Shown here: in pieces, positions 16,164 to 24,549 of the stretch
Numbering within the stretch: the first letter of the stretch is position 1
Layout of the letters: each line of letters starts with the position of its first letter
Source of the DNA: Hydrogenophaga sp.
GTDB taxonomy: Bacteria; Pseudomonadota; Gammaproteobacteria; Burkholderiales; Burkholderiaceae_C
Assembly: GCA_020048405.1 (NCBI GenBank)
Contig: JAIFMP010000162.1
Coordinates: 1 to 33,896, forward strand
Length of the DNA: 33,896 bases
Reading direction: 5' to 3'
The notes under the pieces: model-generated
Seen by the model: the letters and a program-made list of their open reading frames with translations, nothing else
What the model was told of the DNA's origin: nothing
Databases searched by the model: none
Translations under genes and position numbers: made by a program

Positions 16164-16225
16164 TATTCTTCTCTCTTGATTTCAATTTCAAAGTACGTCA
16201 CGGAACGGCGGCTCATTCGTCCAGG

Positions 16226-17191
16226 TCAGGTAAAAGGATACCCAGCCGTTTCTGGAGACTGTGAGCGAACAAGCTCCAGCAATGGGTCTAATAGCTGCAA
16301 GTGAATTCGCACAGAGGTCGCATAAGGCGTCAGGCCGCAATCACCCGTACTGAGGAGTGATTCAATTACTTCAGTGGTGATTTGGCTTTGATAGGGGATA
16401 GGTGCAGCCTGCTCAAGCCAAGCCCATTTCGAGCTTTCGCCAGAGTGCCAAAGTTTCCCCTCTGACTCCCTAACTATGTAACGGATTTTTTCGTTAAAAA
16501 TCTCGACCACAACAGGGGCCGTACCTGAGGGATAGCAAGTAATTTCGCAACGGCTACCGTCGGCAAAACGGGCAACCAGTGTTCCATTCAGTTCTAGAAA
16601 TCCGGGGCGCTTGCTTGGGATTGGAGTGCGATCCAGTCCACTTGTGTCAAGCTCAAATTCCGTGCAACCGCAAAGGTGCGCTACATGATCAATATAGTGA
16701 ATAGCGTTTGTCACTAGACCAAACTGACTTCCTGTGACGCGATAAGAGATCGGGGTTGCCGCAATATTTGCCCGGATTTGTTCATATACCGGCATGACGC
16801 GCATAGGGCAATTAACCCATGCTTTAGCCCCTGTCTCCGCCAACTTATTCTCTACTACTGCAAAGTCAGCCCGTTGGTTGAAGAGCAATTTTTCAATCAC
16901 CAGAAGCTTGGTTTTAGAAGCATCAAAAAGGCTTTCCAGTGCTGTCCTGCGAACATCGGAATTCGTCGCAACAATCGCAATATCGGTGGTATCGGTGCGA
17001 TCAAAACTTGTGCTGAACGAAATTTGATGCGTCTGTCCGGACGGGACAGACTCATAACGTTCCTGGGCGACTCGAAGGGATGCTTCTGAAGGATCTATTA
17101 CCTGAATATCCAAGGGTTGCTTAACCCCCTTGAGTGCCTGCAAGTGCCTACTGCCTAACTGCCCGGCACCAATAATTTTTATTCTGAACAT
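16226..17191 (-). CDS. Gfo/Idh/MocA-family oxidoreductase (first of two)
   Basis: A 321-residue protein with Rossmann motif IKIIGAGQLGSRHLQAL and the Glu100-Lys101 of the EKP motif (LLVIEKLLF), the Pro being replaced by Leu. The C-terminal domain shows MRVMPVYEQIRANI and NAIHYIDHVAHLCG, equivalent to the substrate-domain helices. It is distant in sequence from the next gene despite the shared family. PtmF of the Campylobacter legionaminic acid cluster is, as I recall, also an oxidoreductase-type protein of similar size, so a related role is possible but unproven. ATG at 17191 follows GGAGATTTGAC, with the hisH stop one base upstream. Confidence 0.75.
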   Translation of the reverse strand: MFRIKIIGAGQLGSRHLQALKGVKQPLDIQVIDPSEASLRVAQERYESVPSGQTHQISFSTSFDRTDTTDIAIVATNSDVRRTALESLFDASKTKLLVIEKLLFNQRADFAVVENKLAETGAKAWVNCPMRVMPVYEQIRANIAATPISYRVTGSQFGLVTNAIHYIDHVAHLCGCTEFELDTSGLDRTPIPSKRPGFLELNGTLVARFADGSRCEITCYPSGTAPVVVEIFNEKIRYIVRESEGKLWHSGESSKWAWLEQAAPIPYQSQITTEVIESLLSTGDCGLTPYATSVRIHLQLLDPLLELVRSQSPETAGYPFT

Positions 17192-17192
17192 G

Positions 17193-17837
17193 TCAAATCT
17201 CCAAGAAGCCATCAATAATTTTTAACCCGATAGCGCCACTTTTTTCCGGGTGGAACTGACATCCGTACACATTGCCCTTTGCCACTACCGCAGAGATTTT
17301 GCTGCTGCCGTAATAGGTGTCAGCCAAACGGTGACGCTCATCGTCCGGAAATGCTGTGAAGGAATGAACGAAATAGCAATGCGCATCGCCGTTCAAATGT
17401 TTCAGAATCGACGACCCCCAGTCGGAACCATTATTTGGCGGCATTAGTTCGCTCCATCCTATGTGGGGAACTTTTAGGGGTAAGCCATCAACCCCTTTGG
17501 GCTCGATCGGGATTATTCTTCCCTCAATAATATTCAAACCACTTTGCTCTCCGAACTCAGTGCTCCCAGAAAACAACATCTGCATTCCAAGACAAATGCC
17601 AAGCAGCGGCTTTCCACTTGCTGCATATTCTCGGAGCGGTTCAACTAAGCCGCGCTCGCGTAGCCCGTTCATGCCGTTTGAGAACGCGCCCACACCAGGC
17701 AACACCAAACTTGAGGCGGCCAGGATATCTTCTGGTTTATCAGTGAGCAGAACATCAGCCCCGCATCGCTGAAAGGCACGGGTTACGCTAAAGATATTGC
17801 CGATTCCATAGTCGACGATTGTTACCAGCTTTGTCAT
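17193..17837 (-). CDS. hisH2: HisH-type glutamine amidotransferase of the acetamidino module
   Basis: A 214-residue class I glutaminase with a complete triad: Cys82 (GICLGMQ), His196 and Glu198 (CQFHPEKS). It opens with VTIVDYGIGNIFSV, as in histidine-pathway HisH. In polysaccharide clusters HisH paralogues release ammonia from glutamine, which passes through a HisF-type barrel to an N-acetyl-sugar amidotransferase. Gene order amidotransferase-hisF-hisH and the surrounding sugar genes argue for that use rather than histidine synthesis. It starts at ATG 17837, four bases after hisF, and ends one base before the next ATG (TGACATG). Confidence 0.85.
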   Translation of the reverse strand: MTKLVTIVDYGIGNIFSVTRAFQRCGADVLLTDKPEDILAASSLVLPGVGAFSNGMNGLRERGLVEPLREYAASGKPLLGICLGMQMLFSGSTEFGEQSGLNIIEGRIIPIEPKGVDGLPLKVPHIGWSELMPPNNGSDWGSSILKHLNGDAHCYFVHSFTAFPDDERHRLADTYYGSSKISAVVAKGNVYGCQFHPEKSGAIGLKIIDGFLEI

Positions 17838-17841
17838 AAGA

Positions 17842-18615
17842 TTAACTCACACACTTCACTTGACGGACAGGAATGCCTCGTTGCGAAGCCTGTTCTTTAA
17901 TTTCCCCGAGTTCAAGTCGGCGATAGTGGAGGACATCTGCGATGGCTACGGCATCTGCATGACCTTGTTGGCAGACCTTGGCAAAATCGTCAACGGATCC
18001 CATTCCTCCGCTTGCAATCACTGGTATTGAACATGTATCTGACACAGCTCTGACCAACTCGATATCAAAGCCCTTCCGGGTGCCTTCCTGGTCAACCGAT
18101 GTAAGCAGTATTTCACCAGCACCCAGAGAAACTGCTTGCTTGGCCCAGGCCACTACATCTAGTCCAGTGCGCTCTCGACCGTTATCGGTAAACACTTCCC
18201 AGCGACAATTGCCAATCCGTTTCGCCTCGATAGAGAGCACCATGCATTGCGAGCCAAACGCCCGGGATACCTCGGTGATTAACTCCGGACGTTTAACTGC
18301 AGCGGTATTGATGGCTACCTTATCTGCACCCGCCCGCAACAACTCGCGGACATCGTCAACGGAACGAATCCCCCCACCCACAGTGAGCGGGATAAATACA
18401 TCCTGGGCAGTTCGGCTGACAATTTCTCGCAAACTGTTGCGTCCGTACAGGCTGGCCACAATGTCCATATAAATAAGCTCGTCCGCTCCCTGCTCGTAGT
18501 AACGACGAGCGTGCTCCTGCGGATCACCAACGACCCGCAACCCCTCAAGGTGTATTCCCTTGATGAGGTTGGGCCCCTTGATGTCAAGCCGGGGGATTAA
18601 TCGAATACCAGCCAT
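17842..18615 (-). CDS. hisF2: HisF-type cyclase-subunit paralogue acting as ammonia conduit (Asp130 to Glu)
   Basis: A 257-residue (beta/alpha)8 barrel closely resembling imidazole-glycerol-phosphate synthase subunit HisF: LIPRLDIKGPNLIKGIHLEG, the phosphate-binding TVGGGIRS and VIASGGMGS, LLTSVDQEGT. Catalytic Asp11 of HisF is kept (RLDIKG). The second catalytic acid Asp130 (SIDAK in the histidine enzyme) is Glu here (VLSIEAK, exactly residue 130). That suits a protein that has lost cyclase activity but keeps the ammonia tunnel and HisH interface. Adjacent hisH2 and the amidotransferase complete the module known from Pseudomonas WbpG-HisH-HisF. Start ATG 18615, three bases after the amidotransferase stop. 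Confidence 0.88.
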   Translation of the reverse strand: MAGIRLIPRLDIKGPNLIKGIHLEGLRVVGDPQEHARRYYEQGADELIYMDIVASLYGRNSLREIVSRTAQDVFIPLTVGGGIRSVDDVRELLRAGADKVAINTAAVKRPELITEVSRAFGSQCMVLSIEAKRIGNCRWEVFTDNGRERTGLDVVAWAKQAVSLGAGEILLTSVDQEGTRKGFDIELVRAVSDTCSIPVIASGGMGSVDDFAKVCQQGHADAVAIADVLHYRRLELGEIKEQASQRGIPVRQVKCVS

Positions 18616-18618
18616 TTA

Positions 18619-19941
18619 CTAAGCCCCAGGATGCCAGACTTGATGACGCAGTTTCCATTCGCCATCCTCATACTTCCACAAATGCGGTGAGCGGAAGGTG
18701 TCCGCCAAGTGCATGAAGTATTCGTAGTCCATATTCGGTTGTTCAAACATGCGGGAAGCTTCTGGAAACTCTTTGGCGGGAATGCTCAGGTACTGAAAAA
18801 TTTCATCCGCAAAACGTTCCGGAAATTCACCGTCAAATCGCTTTGAAAGCGCAACACCTTCGTCTCGATTGATATCGCCGGAACGGATTTCCTGCGCGGC
18901 ATCGTATGTAGCACGACCAATACCAAATTTGATGAACGTGGTGTAGTAATGGAAATCGTCGATACGATCGTCGATGCTGTTGTACTTGCTGTAGGTGCCA
19001 GGTGTTCGTTCCGGCGAGGCTTCAAAGCCACCGTGTTCGACTGAATAGTAGTAAGCGCTTTGGGGATGCCACTTGAGGTAATAGCCGAGGTAGTGCACCT
19101 CAATCTTTTGCTCTTGAATTTGGGCTGGGTTAGCCGGGAGATAGGGTTGAAGCTCGCTCTCATCGACGCCAAAATTGGTCTTCAGATCAGCAAGGGAAGT
19201 CCCGCCAAGATAAATCTTAGATTTGTCATCTGAGGTGAAGTAAGACCAATCGCGCTTTGCTGACTCTGTGTCTGCAATTGGATTTCCATATTCCGCTTCA
19301 TTTTCACCATAAAACACGAGAGGTATCTTGTGCAGCAGCGCCATTTTTGGAGCGAGCGCTTTTTGCCCAAACATGAAAGGCTGAAAGGGATGAAAAAGGT
19401 TCTCCACAGCCAATCGGGTTATCAGGCGGTGAATTTTTCCATTGGGCGTGCATAGAAAGTTATCGAAACCTGCATGCAGCCAACTTTGAAAGTTTTTCCA
19501 ACCCCATTCTGTATATACGTGGGGCGCCCAGGTAACGGTCAGGGGGTGCATGCCGTATTTGTACTTGAGCATATGTGCGGCATAAAAGCTGTCTTTGCCA
19601 CCAGATCCCGGTACAACGCAATCGTATGAGCCGTCTTTGCTTCTATAGCGATCGCACAGGTCCATCAATTTGCGTTCGCGCTCAGCCCAGTCAATGGTGC
19701 CATGCTTCTGTTCCGCCAAGCGGCAGGCATCACAAACGCCATGCTCGTCGAAATGGATGGTTTTCTTCTTGCTGTCTTTGGTGTGGCCGTACTCAACAGC
19801 AGAATTGGGTCTTTGATTTGAAATAACGCACTTCTTGCAAAACGCAACATCATGCGGAAGACCATATCGGGTGTCATGCGTGCCTGTGTCACGTTTGAAT
19901 GGTTCAATGTCAAAGTCACGGCGCTTGGGGTAGCGGAACAT
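18619..19941 (-). CDS. N-acetyl-sugar amidotransferase (WbpG/LfnA/PseA family)
   Basis: A 440-residue ATP-dependent amidotransferase that converts an N-acetyl group on a sugar to an acetamidino (N-acetimidoyl) group, using ammonia delivered by HisH/HisF. The N-terminal zinc site has Cys35/Cys38 and Cys70/Cys73 (FCKKCVIS, VCDACRLAE). The PP-loop SGGKDS lies at 113-118 (VVPGSGGKDSFYAAHMLK), followed by HPLTVTWAPH. Length and motifs agree with WbpG, LfnA and PseA. With the nonulosonate genes just upstream, the probable target is legionaminic acid or a precursor, as in Legionella and Campylobacter acetamidino-nonulosonates; a different repeat sugar is possible. ATG 19941, three bases after the legF stop. 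Confidence 0.88.
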   Translation of the reverse strand: MFRYPKRRDFDIEPFKRDTGTHDTRYGLPHDVAFCKKCVISNQRPNSAVEYGHTKDSKKKTIHFDEHGVCDACRLAEQKHGTIDWAERERKLMDLCDRYRSKDGSYDCVVPGSGGKDSFYAAHMLKYKYGMHPLTVTWAPHVYTEWGWKNFQSWLHAGFDNFLCTPNGKIHRLITRLAVENLFHPFQPFMFGQKALAPKMALLHKIPLVFYGENEAEYGNPIADTESAKRDWSYFTSDDKSKIYLGGTSLADLKTNFGVDESELQPYLPANPAQIQEQKIEVHYLGYYLKWHPQSAYYYSVEHGGFEASPERTPGTYSKYNSIDDRIDDFHYYTTFIKFGIGRATYDAAQEIRSGDINRDEGVALSKRFDGEFPERFADEIFQYLSIPAKEFPEASRMFEQPNMDYEYFMHLADTFRSPHLWKYEDGEWKLRHQVWHPGA

Positions 19942-19944
19942 GGA

Positions 19945-20625
19945 TCAGTCTCCCAATATAAATTGAAGTTGAAGAAAATCGGATTCGGTATCGATGTCAA
20001 GCGATCGCTCGACAGGCATTTCATAGGCAACGGTTTCTGATGTTAGAAACTTTCGCTCACGCTTTAACCACTCAGCGTTGGCCACATAGATTGCACCATT
20101 TAGAGAATACACAGGCGGAAGATCTTGTCTTCGAGTAACCGCCTGATTGGGTAGTAATGCAGCCAAATGGGCGTCTTGGTTCAAGGTAAACATCCAATAT
20201 GGGCTTTCCTGCGCTAAACAAACCGATACGCATGAGGGAGCATTTAATTCCACGCACCGCTCAATAGCCTGATCAATATCTTGGCTTGTGCGCAAGGGAG
20301 ATGTAGGTTGTAGCAACACCACCCATTCGTAAGCAGGGCAACGATTCAGAACATCAAGTACGACGTCAATCGTAGGAGTTGTATCTTCTGCAAGCTGCGG
20401 TTCACGAACAAAGGGTACATCGCAGTTGTGCTTTTGCGCGACAGAAATTATTTCAAGGTCATCTGAAGACAACACAACCCGGTCAATAATTTTGGATGCT
20501 TGACCCGCCTCGATTGTCCAAGCAATCAACGGTTTTCCACCCACATGACGAATGTTCTTTCCCGGAACACCCTTAGAGCCCCCTCTGGCGGGTATCACCC
20601 CCAGCACACGGTTTCCGTTAATCAT
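19945..20625 (-). CDS. legF: CMP-nonulosonic acid (legionaminic acid) cytidylyltransferase
   Basis: A 226-residue NeuA/LegF/PtmB-type enzyme joining CTP and the free nonulosonic acid to give the CMP-activated donor. The CTP-binding loop is VIPARGGSKGVPGKNI; further motifs are PLIAWTIEAG, VLSSDDLEI, LLQPTSPLRTSQDID and the final ERSLDIDTESDF (a metal-binding DxxxD). The ATG at 20625 overlaps the ptmE stop as ATGA; an upstream start inside ptmE is rejected. Specificity for legionaminic over sialic or pseudaminic acid is inferred from the ptmE/legB/legC neighbours. Confidence 0.87.
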   Translation of the reverse strand: MINGNRVLGVIPARGGSKGVPGKNIRHVGGKPLIAWTIEAGQASKIIDRVVLSSDDLEIISVAQKHNCDVPFVREPQLAEDTTPTIDVVLDVLNRCPAYEWVVLLQPTSPLRTSQDIDQAIERCVELNAPSCVSVCLAQESPYWMFTLNQDAHLAALLPNQAVTRRQDLPPVYSLNGAIYVANAEWLKRERKFLTSETVAYEMPVERSLDIDTESDFLQLQFILGD

Positions 20626-21677
20626 GCAGCAACGCTCCCATTGCTCCACTCGTGCTGTGCCCGTTCGAACTCTTCGAGGCGACCTATATCTAGCCAATAC
20701 TCCCTAAGTGGATAAGCGGACGTTGGATGGCCAGCAGCTAACATCCGATCAAACAACGTTGGCATATCAAAGAATGTCCCGTCGGGGATGTGCTCAAAAG
20801 CTTCTGGGGACAACGTGTAAATTCCTGCATTCACAAAGAATCGATGAACAGGCTTCTCCTCAATTGCAGCAATGTTGGAGCCATTCAATTGCACAACACC
20901 ATAGGGAACCTGGAAGTCGTATTCACGCACAGCCATGGTGGCAACAGCACCATGCTCGGAATGGAAGTTCAGCATGTTGTCAAAGCGAACGCGCGTAAGC
21001 AGGTCGCCATTCATTACAACCAGGGGATCACTAGGCCGCTCGGGAAGTAGCGAGAGCGCACCAGCCGTACCCAGCCGCTTATCTTCGTGCAAATAGCTGA
21101 TTTCTACGCCCCATTGGCTACCATCGCCGAAGTGGTCACGAACAGCATCAGCTAGGTAGTTAACGGATAGAAAGAACTTCCGGAAACCTTGCTCAGCGAA
21201 ACTTTCTAAAATGCTTTCCAGGATTGGCTTTCCACCAACTTGCAACATGGGCTTGGGGCAATTTTCTGTTAAAGGCATGAGCCGAGAACCAAGGCCACCC
21301 GCCATCAAAACCACCCAATTGGGTCTCTCCGTTACACCAGTCAAGCCATCCAAGGTTGCAAGGCCAATAACCTGCATTTCGCCATTTAAAAGCGGTACGT
21401 GATGCAGGACTTTGCGGCGCATCAGCGCCAACAGTTCCTTACTTGCTGAAGCGGCCGGTGCTGTGGTGGGGCTGCAATTCATGAAGTCGGCAGTGGGTGC
21501 TGCAAGATCACATCCCTGCAGAATTGCTCTGCGGATATCACCATCACTCAATACGCCGGCCAAACGACCATCCCGATCCAAGACAAGGGCAAGTTGCAAA
21601 CCGGAACCGTCGATGCGAGCGATTGCGTCTCTCAACGTTGTTTCCGGAGAAACAACGATTTGCTTCCAATCCTTCAC
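20622..21677 (-). CDS. ptmE: CBS-domain sugar-1-phosphate nucleotidyltransferase (PtmE-like, GDP-GlcN forming)
   Basis: A 351-residue fusion. Residues 1-115 form a CBS pair (VSPETTLRDAIARIDGSGLQ, GVLSDGDIRRAIL, then LHHVPLLNGEMQVIGL). From 121 a nucleotidyltransferase domain carries VVLMAGGLGSRLMPLTENCP, KPMLQVGGKPILE, VNYLADAVRDHFGDG, TAGALSLL and VMNGDLLT. This architecture is that of Campylobacter PtmE, which makes GDP-glucosamine for the GDP-linked legionaminic acid pathway. The CBS pair may sense adenine nucleotides or the end product. Overlaps neuD and legF by four bases on either side. GDP versus UDP specificity cannot be read from sequence. Confidence 0.83.
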   Translation of the reverse strand: MKDWKQIVVSPETTLRDAIARIDGSGLQLALVLDRDGRLAGVLSDGDIRRAILQGCDLAAPTADFMNCSPTTAPAASASKELLALMRRKVLHHVPLLNGEMQVIGLATLDGLTGVTERPNWVVLMAGGLGSRLMPLTENCPKPMLQVGGKPILESILESFAEQGFRKFFLSVNYLADAVRDHFGDGSQWGVEISYLHEDKRLGTAGALSLLPERPSDPLVVMNGDLLTRVRFDNMLNFHSEHGAVATMAVREYDFQVPYGVVQLNGSNIAAIEEKPVHRFFVNAGIYTLSPEAFEHIPDGTFFDMPTLFDRMLAAGHPTSAYPLREYWLDIGRLEEFERAQHEWSNGSVAA

Positions 21678-22321
21678 GGAAGCCTCCTTGTTTTTGGAGT
21701 TGCGGGATTTCCAGCCACTAACTCGCCGCAGGGTACGTCGTGGGTTACTACCGCTCCCGCACCAACAATTGCGTTACTCCCTACCGTAACGCCGGGCAAG
21801 ACAATTGCACCCGCACCGATGAACGCGTTGTCGCCAATGCACACGTCCCCGCACAATGTCACGCCGGGGCCAATGAATGCATGCGCCCCAATCTTGCAAT
21901 CATGGTCTACGCTCGCTCGGGTATTGATTACGGCGTTGTCCGCAATATTGACTCTGCACTGCACGATTGAACCAGCCATGATTTGGCTACCTTCGGAAAG
22001 CACGGTTTCCCGGCCAACATCAGCAGATGGATGTTTCACTGAGAGAAAATTAAAACCACGCTGCTTCCATTTGCTGAAGAATTGGCCGCGCAAGTTTTTG
22101 AAGGGATTCGCGCCGATGCCGTTGACAAGCAAAACATCGTCTGGGTTTGCCTGATCAAGCAAATCATCGCCTCCAAGAACGGGCACATCAAATAATGCGC
22201 TGCCAACACGCATTCCTGGGTCAACAATGCCGGCTACGCGGGTGCCGCTCGCTAGTAAAGCGTCCAGCACAACGCCACCGTGCCCCCCTGCCGCCAGCAA
22301 CATTACGCGACCTTTATTCAT
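21674..22321 (-). CDS. NeuD/PglD-family sugar N/O-acetyltransferase (LegH candidate)
   Basis: A 215-residue PglD-like acyltransferase. The N-terminal sugar-nucleotide-binding half starts VMLLAAGGHGGVVLDALL; from about 95 a left-handed beta-helix of hexapeptide repeats runs to the end (VNIADNAVINTRASVDHDCK, IGAHAFIGPGV, IGDNAFIGAGA). Candidate catalytic base is His140 (SVDHDC). In legionaminic acid synthesis LegH N-acetylates the 4-amino group made by LegC, and this is the only such acetyltransferase here. ATG 22321 overlaps the legI stop by eight bases; M7 is an alternative. O-acetylation as in sialic acid NeuD is also possible. Confidence 0.75.
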   Translation of the reverse strand: MNKGRVMLLAAGGHGGVVLDALLASGTRVAGIVDPGMRVGSALFDVPVLGGDDLLDQANPDDVLLVNGIGANPFKNLRGQFFSKWKQRGFNFLSVKHPSADVGRETVLSEGSQIMAGSIVQCRVNIADNAVINTRASVDHDCKIGAHAFIGPGVTLCGDVCIGDNAFIGAGAIVLPGVTVGSNAIVGAGAVVTHDVPCGELVAGNPATPKTRRLP

Positions 22322-23378
22322 CCAAAACCTCATCAGCGGCATAGTTCCGCGTAGCGACCCGATCGGCCATCCGCCAATACTCAAAAGGCGACAAACCCGT
22401 GCCGGGTCGCTTGCATGAAAGCACTAGCTTTTCGCCGGGCACTAAGTCCCGTTCTATGACCAGGCTCTTACGAGCGACACTTCTATTTTTCGCCTCAGTC
22501 ACAGTAGGACGCTTTATTCCGTCACCCAATGCTTGCTCCACATCTCGGATCGCCGACACCATGGCATTCAGTTCACTCGGCTCCAGCGACGCTTTGTGAT
22601 CTGGGCCAGGAAGGCCGCGATCCAGCGTGAAATGTTTTTCTATGACGGTCGCACCTCGTGCAACGGCCGCCACAGAAATATGTATGCCTTGCGTGTGATC
22701 GGAATAGCCCACTGGGAGGCCGAAGGCAGTGGACATCGTATCCATAGCGCGGAGGTTTACCTCACAAATAGGTGCTGGGTATTCCGTTGTGCAATGCAGG
22801 AGAACGGCTCGATCGCGTAAGGCACGTTGGCCGGCATCAGATGAATAAGCCTCCTCAAACGAATTACGCGCAGGAGTGGCATTCGGCTCGATAAAACCAA
22901 ACGCGAGCACTCCTAGTGCGGCTTCAATTTCCGCAAGGGTGCTCATGCCCGTAGACAGGATGACGCGTTGTGCTGCTCGAGCTATGTCCAATAGAAAGGG
23001 GGCGTTTGTGATATCTCCAGACGAAACCTTGATGGTTGTCAGGCCGAAGCGATTCGTGAGCAAATGCAGGCTTGCAGTATCAAATGGGGTAGACAGGAAT
23101 TCAATACCCCTCGCCTTTGCATGCGCAATCAGCACTACGTGATCAGCATCTGTCAATTCGAGTTTCCGGATCATCTCGAACTGACTTTCCTTCGCGTCCG
23201 TGGTGCGCGTCTGGTATTCAGCCTTCGGGGCATGGCGAGCAACTAGTTGTTCAGCACGAAAGGTTTGAAACTTCACAGCGTCTGCACCGGCATCTACAGC
23301 GGCATCGATCAGTTGCTTGGCCAACTCCAAAGAGCCGTTATGGTTGACGCCGGCTTCGGCAATGATGAAAGTTGACAT
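22314..23378 (-). CDS. legI: Nonulosonic acid (legionaminic acid) synthase, NeuB family
   Basis: A 354-residue PEP-dependent condensing enzyme. The barrel starts FIIAEAGVNHNGSLELAK, with ADAVKFQTF, KVSSGDITN, ILSTGMSTLAEIE, LLHCTTEYPAP and VGYSDHTQGI, all family signatures. EKHFTLDR and LPGPDHKASLEP complete the active site. The C-terminal SAF (antifreeze-like) domain occupies about 290-354 (ARKSLVIERDLVPGEKLV). It condenses a 2,4-diacetamido-2,4,6-trideoxymannose with PEP. The ATG at 23378 lies one base after the legG stop (TGACATG), making a start at 23390 or 23420 unlikely. Confidence 0.9.
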   Translation of the reverse strand: MSTFIIAEAGVNHNGSLELAKQLIDAAVDAGADAVKFQTFRAEQLVARHAPKAEYQTRTTDAKESQFEMIRKLELTDADHVVLIAHAKARGIEFLSTPFDTASLHLLTNRFGLTTIKVSSGDITNAPFLLDIARAAQRVILSTGMSTLAEIEAALGVLAFGFIEPNATPARNSFEEAYSSDAGQRALRDRAVLLHCTTEYPAPICEVNLRAMDTMSTAFGLPVGYSDHTQGIHISVAAVARGATVIEKHFTLDRGLPGPDHKASLEPSELNAMVSAIRDVEQALGDGIKRPTVTEAKNRSVARKSLVIERDLVPGEKLVLSCKRPGTGLSPFEYWRMADRVATRNYAADEVLDE

Positions 23379-23379
23379 G

Positions 23380-24549
23380 TCAGTTTCCATGCTCAATGTC
23401 GAAGAACGGTTTGCGAACACAAAGGGGCACTGTTTTCAAGGTTGCTTTGATTTTTTGGCTGACACTGCCTTGTCCATAAAGCGAAACTGTTTCTGGCAAG
23501 CTTGCGCAAAACTCGCTTGATAGCGCGAGTTGAATGGCTCTCATGATGTCTGGGCAGTTCTCGGCAGCGTCAATGACTGAGGCGGCTTTAAGTCGTCCTT
23601 TTTGCCGGTCGCCAATATTGACGGTCGCTTTTTTGAGAGCAGGAGCTTCAGTTAAACCGCTTGAAGAATTGCCAACAATGACGTCTGCCTCACGCATCAG
23701 GCTGAGGTATCGTTGTTGCCCAAGGGATACAAAGGCGCGTGAGGTTTTGCGATGCTGTGCAACGAAACTATCAATGCATTCGATTAGAGCTCGGCCGCCG
23801 GCATCGGCATTCGGATAGGTAAAAATGACTGTCGCGTCGGGGAATACCTTTAGCGCATTCAGTAGCTCCGTCATCGACTCCACCGGATCGCCACCAGCCA
23901 AGGTAACTGGGTGATACGTCACCAGGAAAACTGGGGCTCTCAGCTCAATTTCCAAGGTTGATTCGAGTTCATGTCGCGTCAGCCAACCGAGCTTGGAAAG
24001 CTGGTCCAATCCAGGGGCGCCATAGTTGAATACACGATCTGGCGATTCCCCCATCTGGACAACACGTTTTCGATAAGGCTCGGCCGCAACAAAATGCCAT
24101 TGCGCCATTTTGCTAATTGCGTGCCGAATACCCTCATCAAATGCGCCTTCTGAGGTCTCTCCGCCGTGAATGTGTGCTATCGGTATCTGCGCTACCAGCG
24201 CAGCTTGTGTTGCTGCCAATATCTCGAAGCGATCACCAATCACGACGAGTATGTCTGGATTCAGGTCATCCAGCGCATCCGCAAAACCAATAACGCCTAA
24301 GCCCATGGACTTGGCAATACCTACCGACGTATCGGATGACAGCAGCATTTCCACCTTGGCGTCGATGACGAAGCCATCTGCTTCAACTTGACGATAGGTC
24401 AGGCCAAATTCCGGGGAAAGATGCATTCCCGTTGCGATAATTTGAAGTTGTAGTTCAGGGTCATCGGCAATCTCTTTCATCAGCCAATAGAGCAAACCGT
24501 ATTCGGCCCTGGTGCCCGTTACGATGCATATTTTTCTTGGCGAGTTCAT
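23380..24549 (-). CDS. legG: Hydrolysing NDP-sugar 2-epimerase, LegG/NeuC family
   Basis: A 389-residue GT-B-fold enzyme that inverts C2 and releases the nucleotide from the NDP-2,4-diacetamido-6-deoxy sugar, giving free 2,4-diacetamido-trideoxymannose for LegI. Motifs: KICIVTGTRAEYGLLYWLMK, ATGMHLSPEFG, LVVIGDRFEILAA, IAHIHGGETSEGAFDEGIRH, VFLVTYHPVT and VIVGNSSSGLTEAP, as in NeuC/NnaA/LegG. The ATG overlaps the legC stop by four bases. Substrate as GDP-linked rather than UDP-linked is inferred from PtmE. Confidence 0.9.
   Translation of the reverse strand: MNSPRKICIVTGTRAEYGLLYWLMKEIADDPELQLQIIATGMHLSPEFGLTYRQVEADGFVIDAKVEMLLSSDTSVGIAKSMGLGVIGFADALDDLNPDILVVIGDRFEILAATQAALVAQIPIAHIHGGETSEGAFDEGIRHAISKMAQWHFVAAEPYRKRVVQMGESPDRVFNYGAPGLDQLSKLGWLTRHELESTLEIELRAPVFLVTYHPVTLAGGDPVESMTELLNALKVFPDATVIFTYPNADAGGRALIECIDSFVAQHRKTSRAFVSLGQQRYLSLMREADVIVGNSSSGLTEAPALKKATVNIGDRQKGRLKAASVIDAAENCPDIMRAIQLALSSEFCASLPETVSLYGQGSVSQKIKATLKTVPLCVRKPFFDIEHGN

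Noticed and set aside
17193-18615. Histidine biosynthesis genes hisF and hisH
   Set aside because: No other his gene is present, the amidotransferase is adjacent, and the HisF catalytic Asp130 is Glu, all pointing to the sugar acetamidino module.
22314-23378. Sialic or pseudaminic acid synthase (NeuB/PseI) as the call for the synthase
   Set aside because: The neighbours lack PseB/PseC/PseG-type genes and include PtmE and LegB/LegC-type genes, so legionaminic acid is the better reading, though the synthase alone cannot decide.
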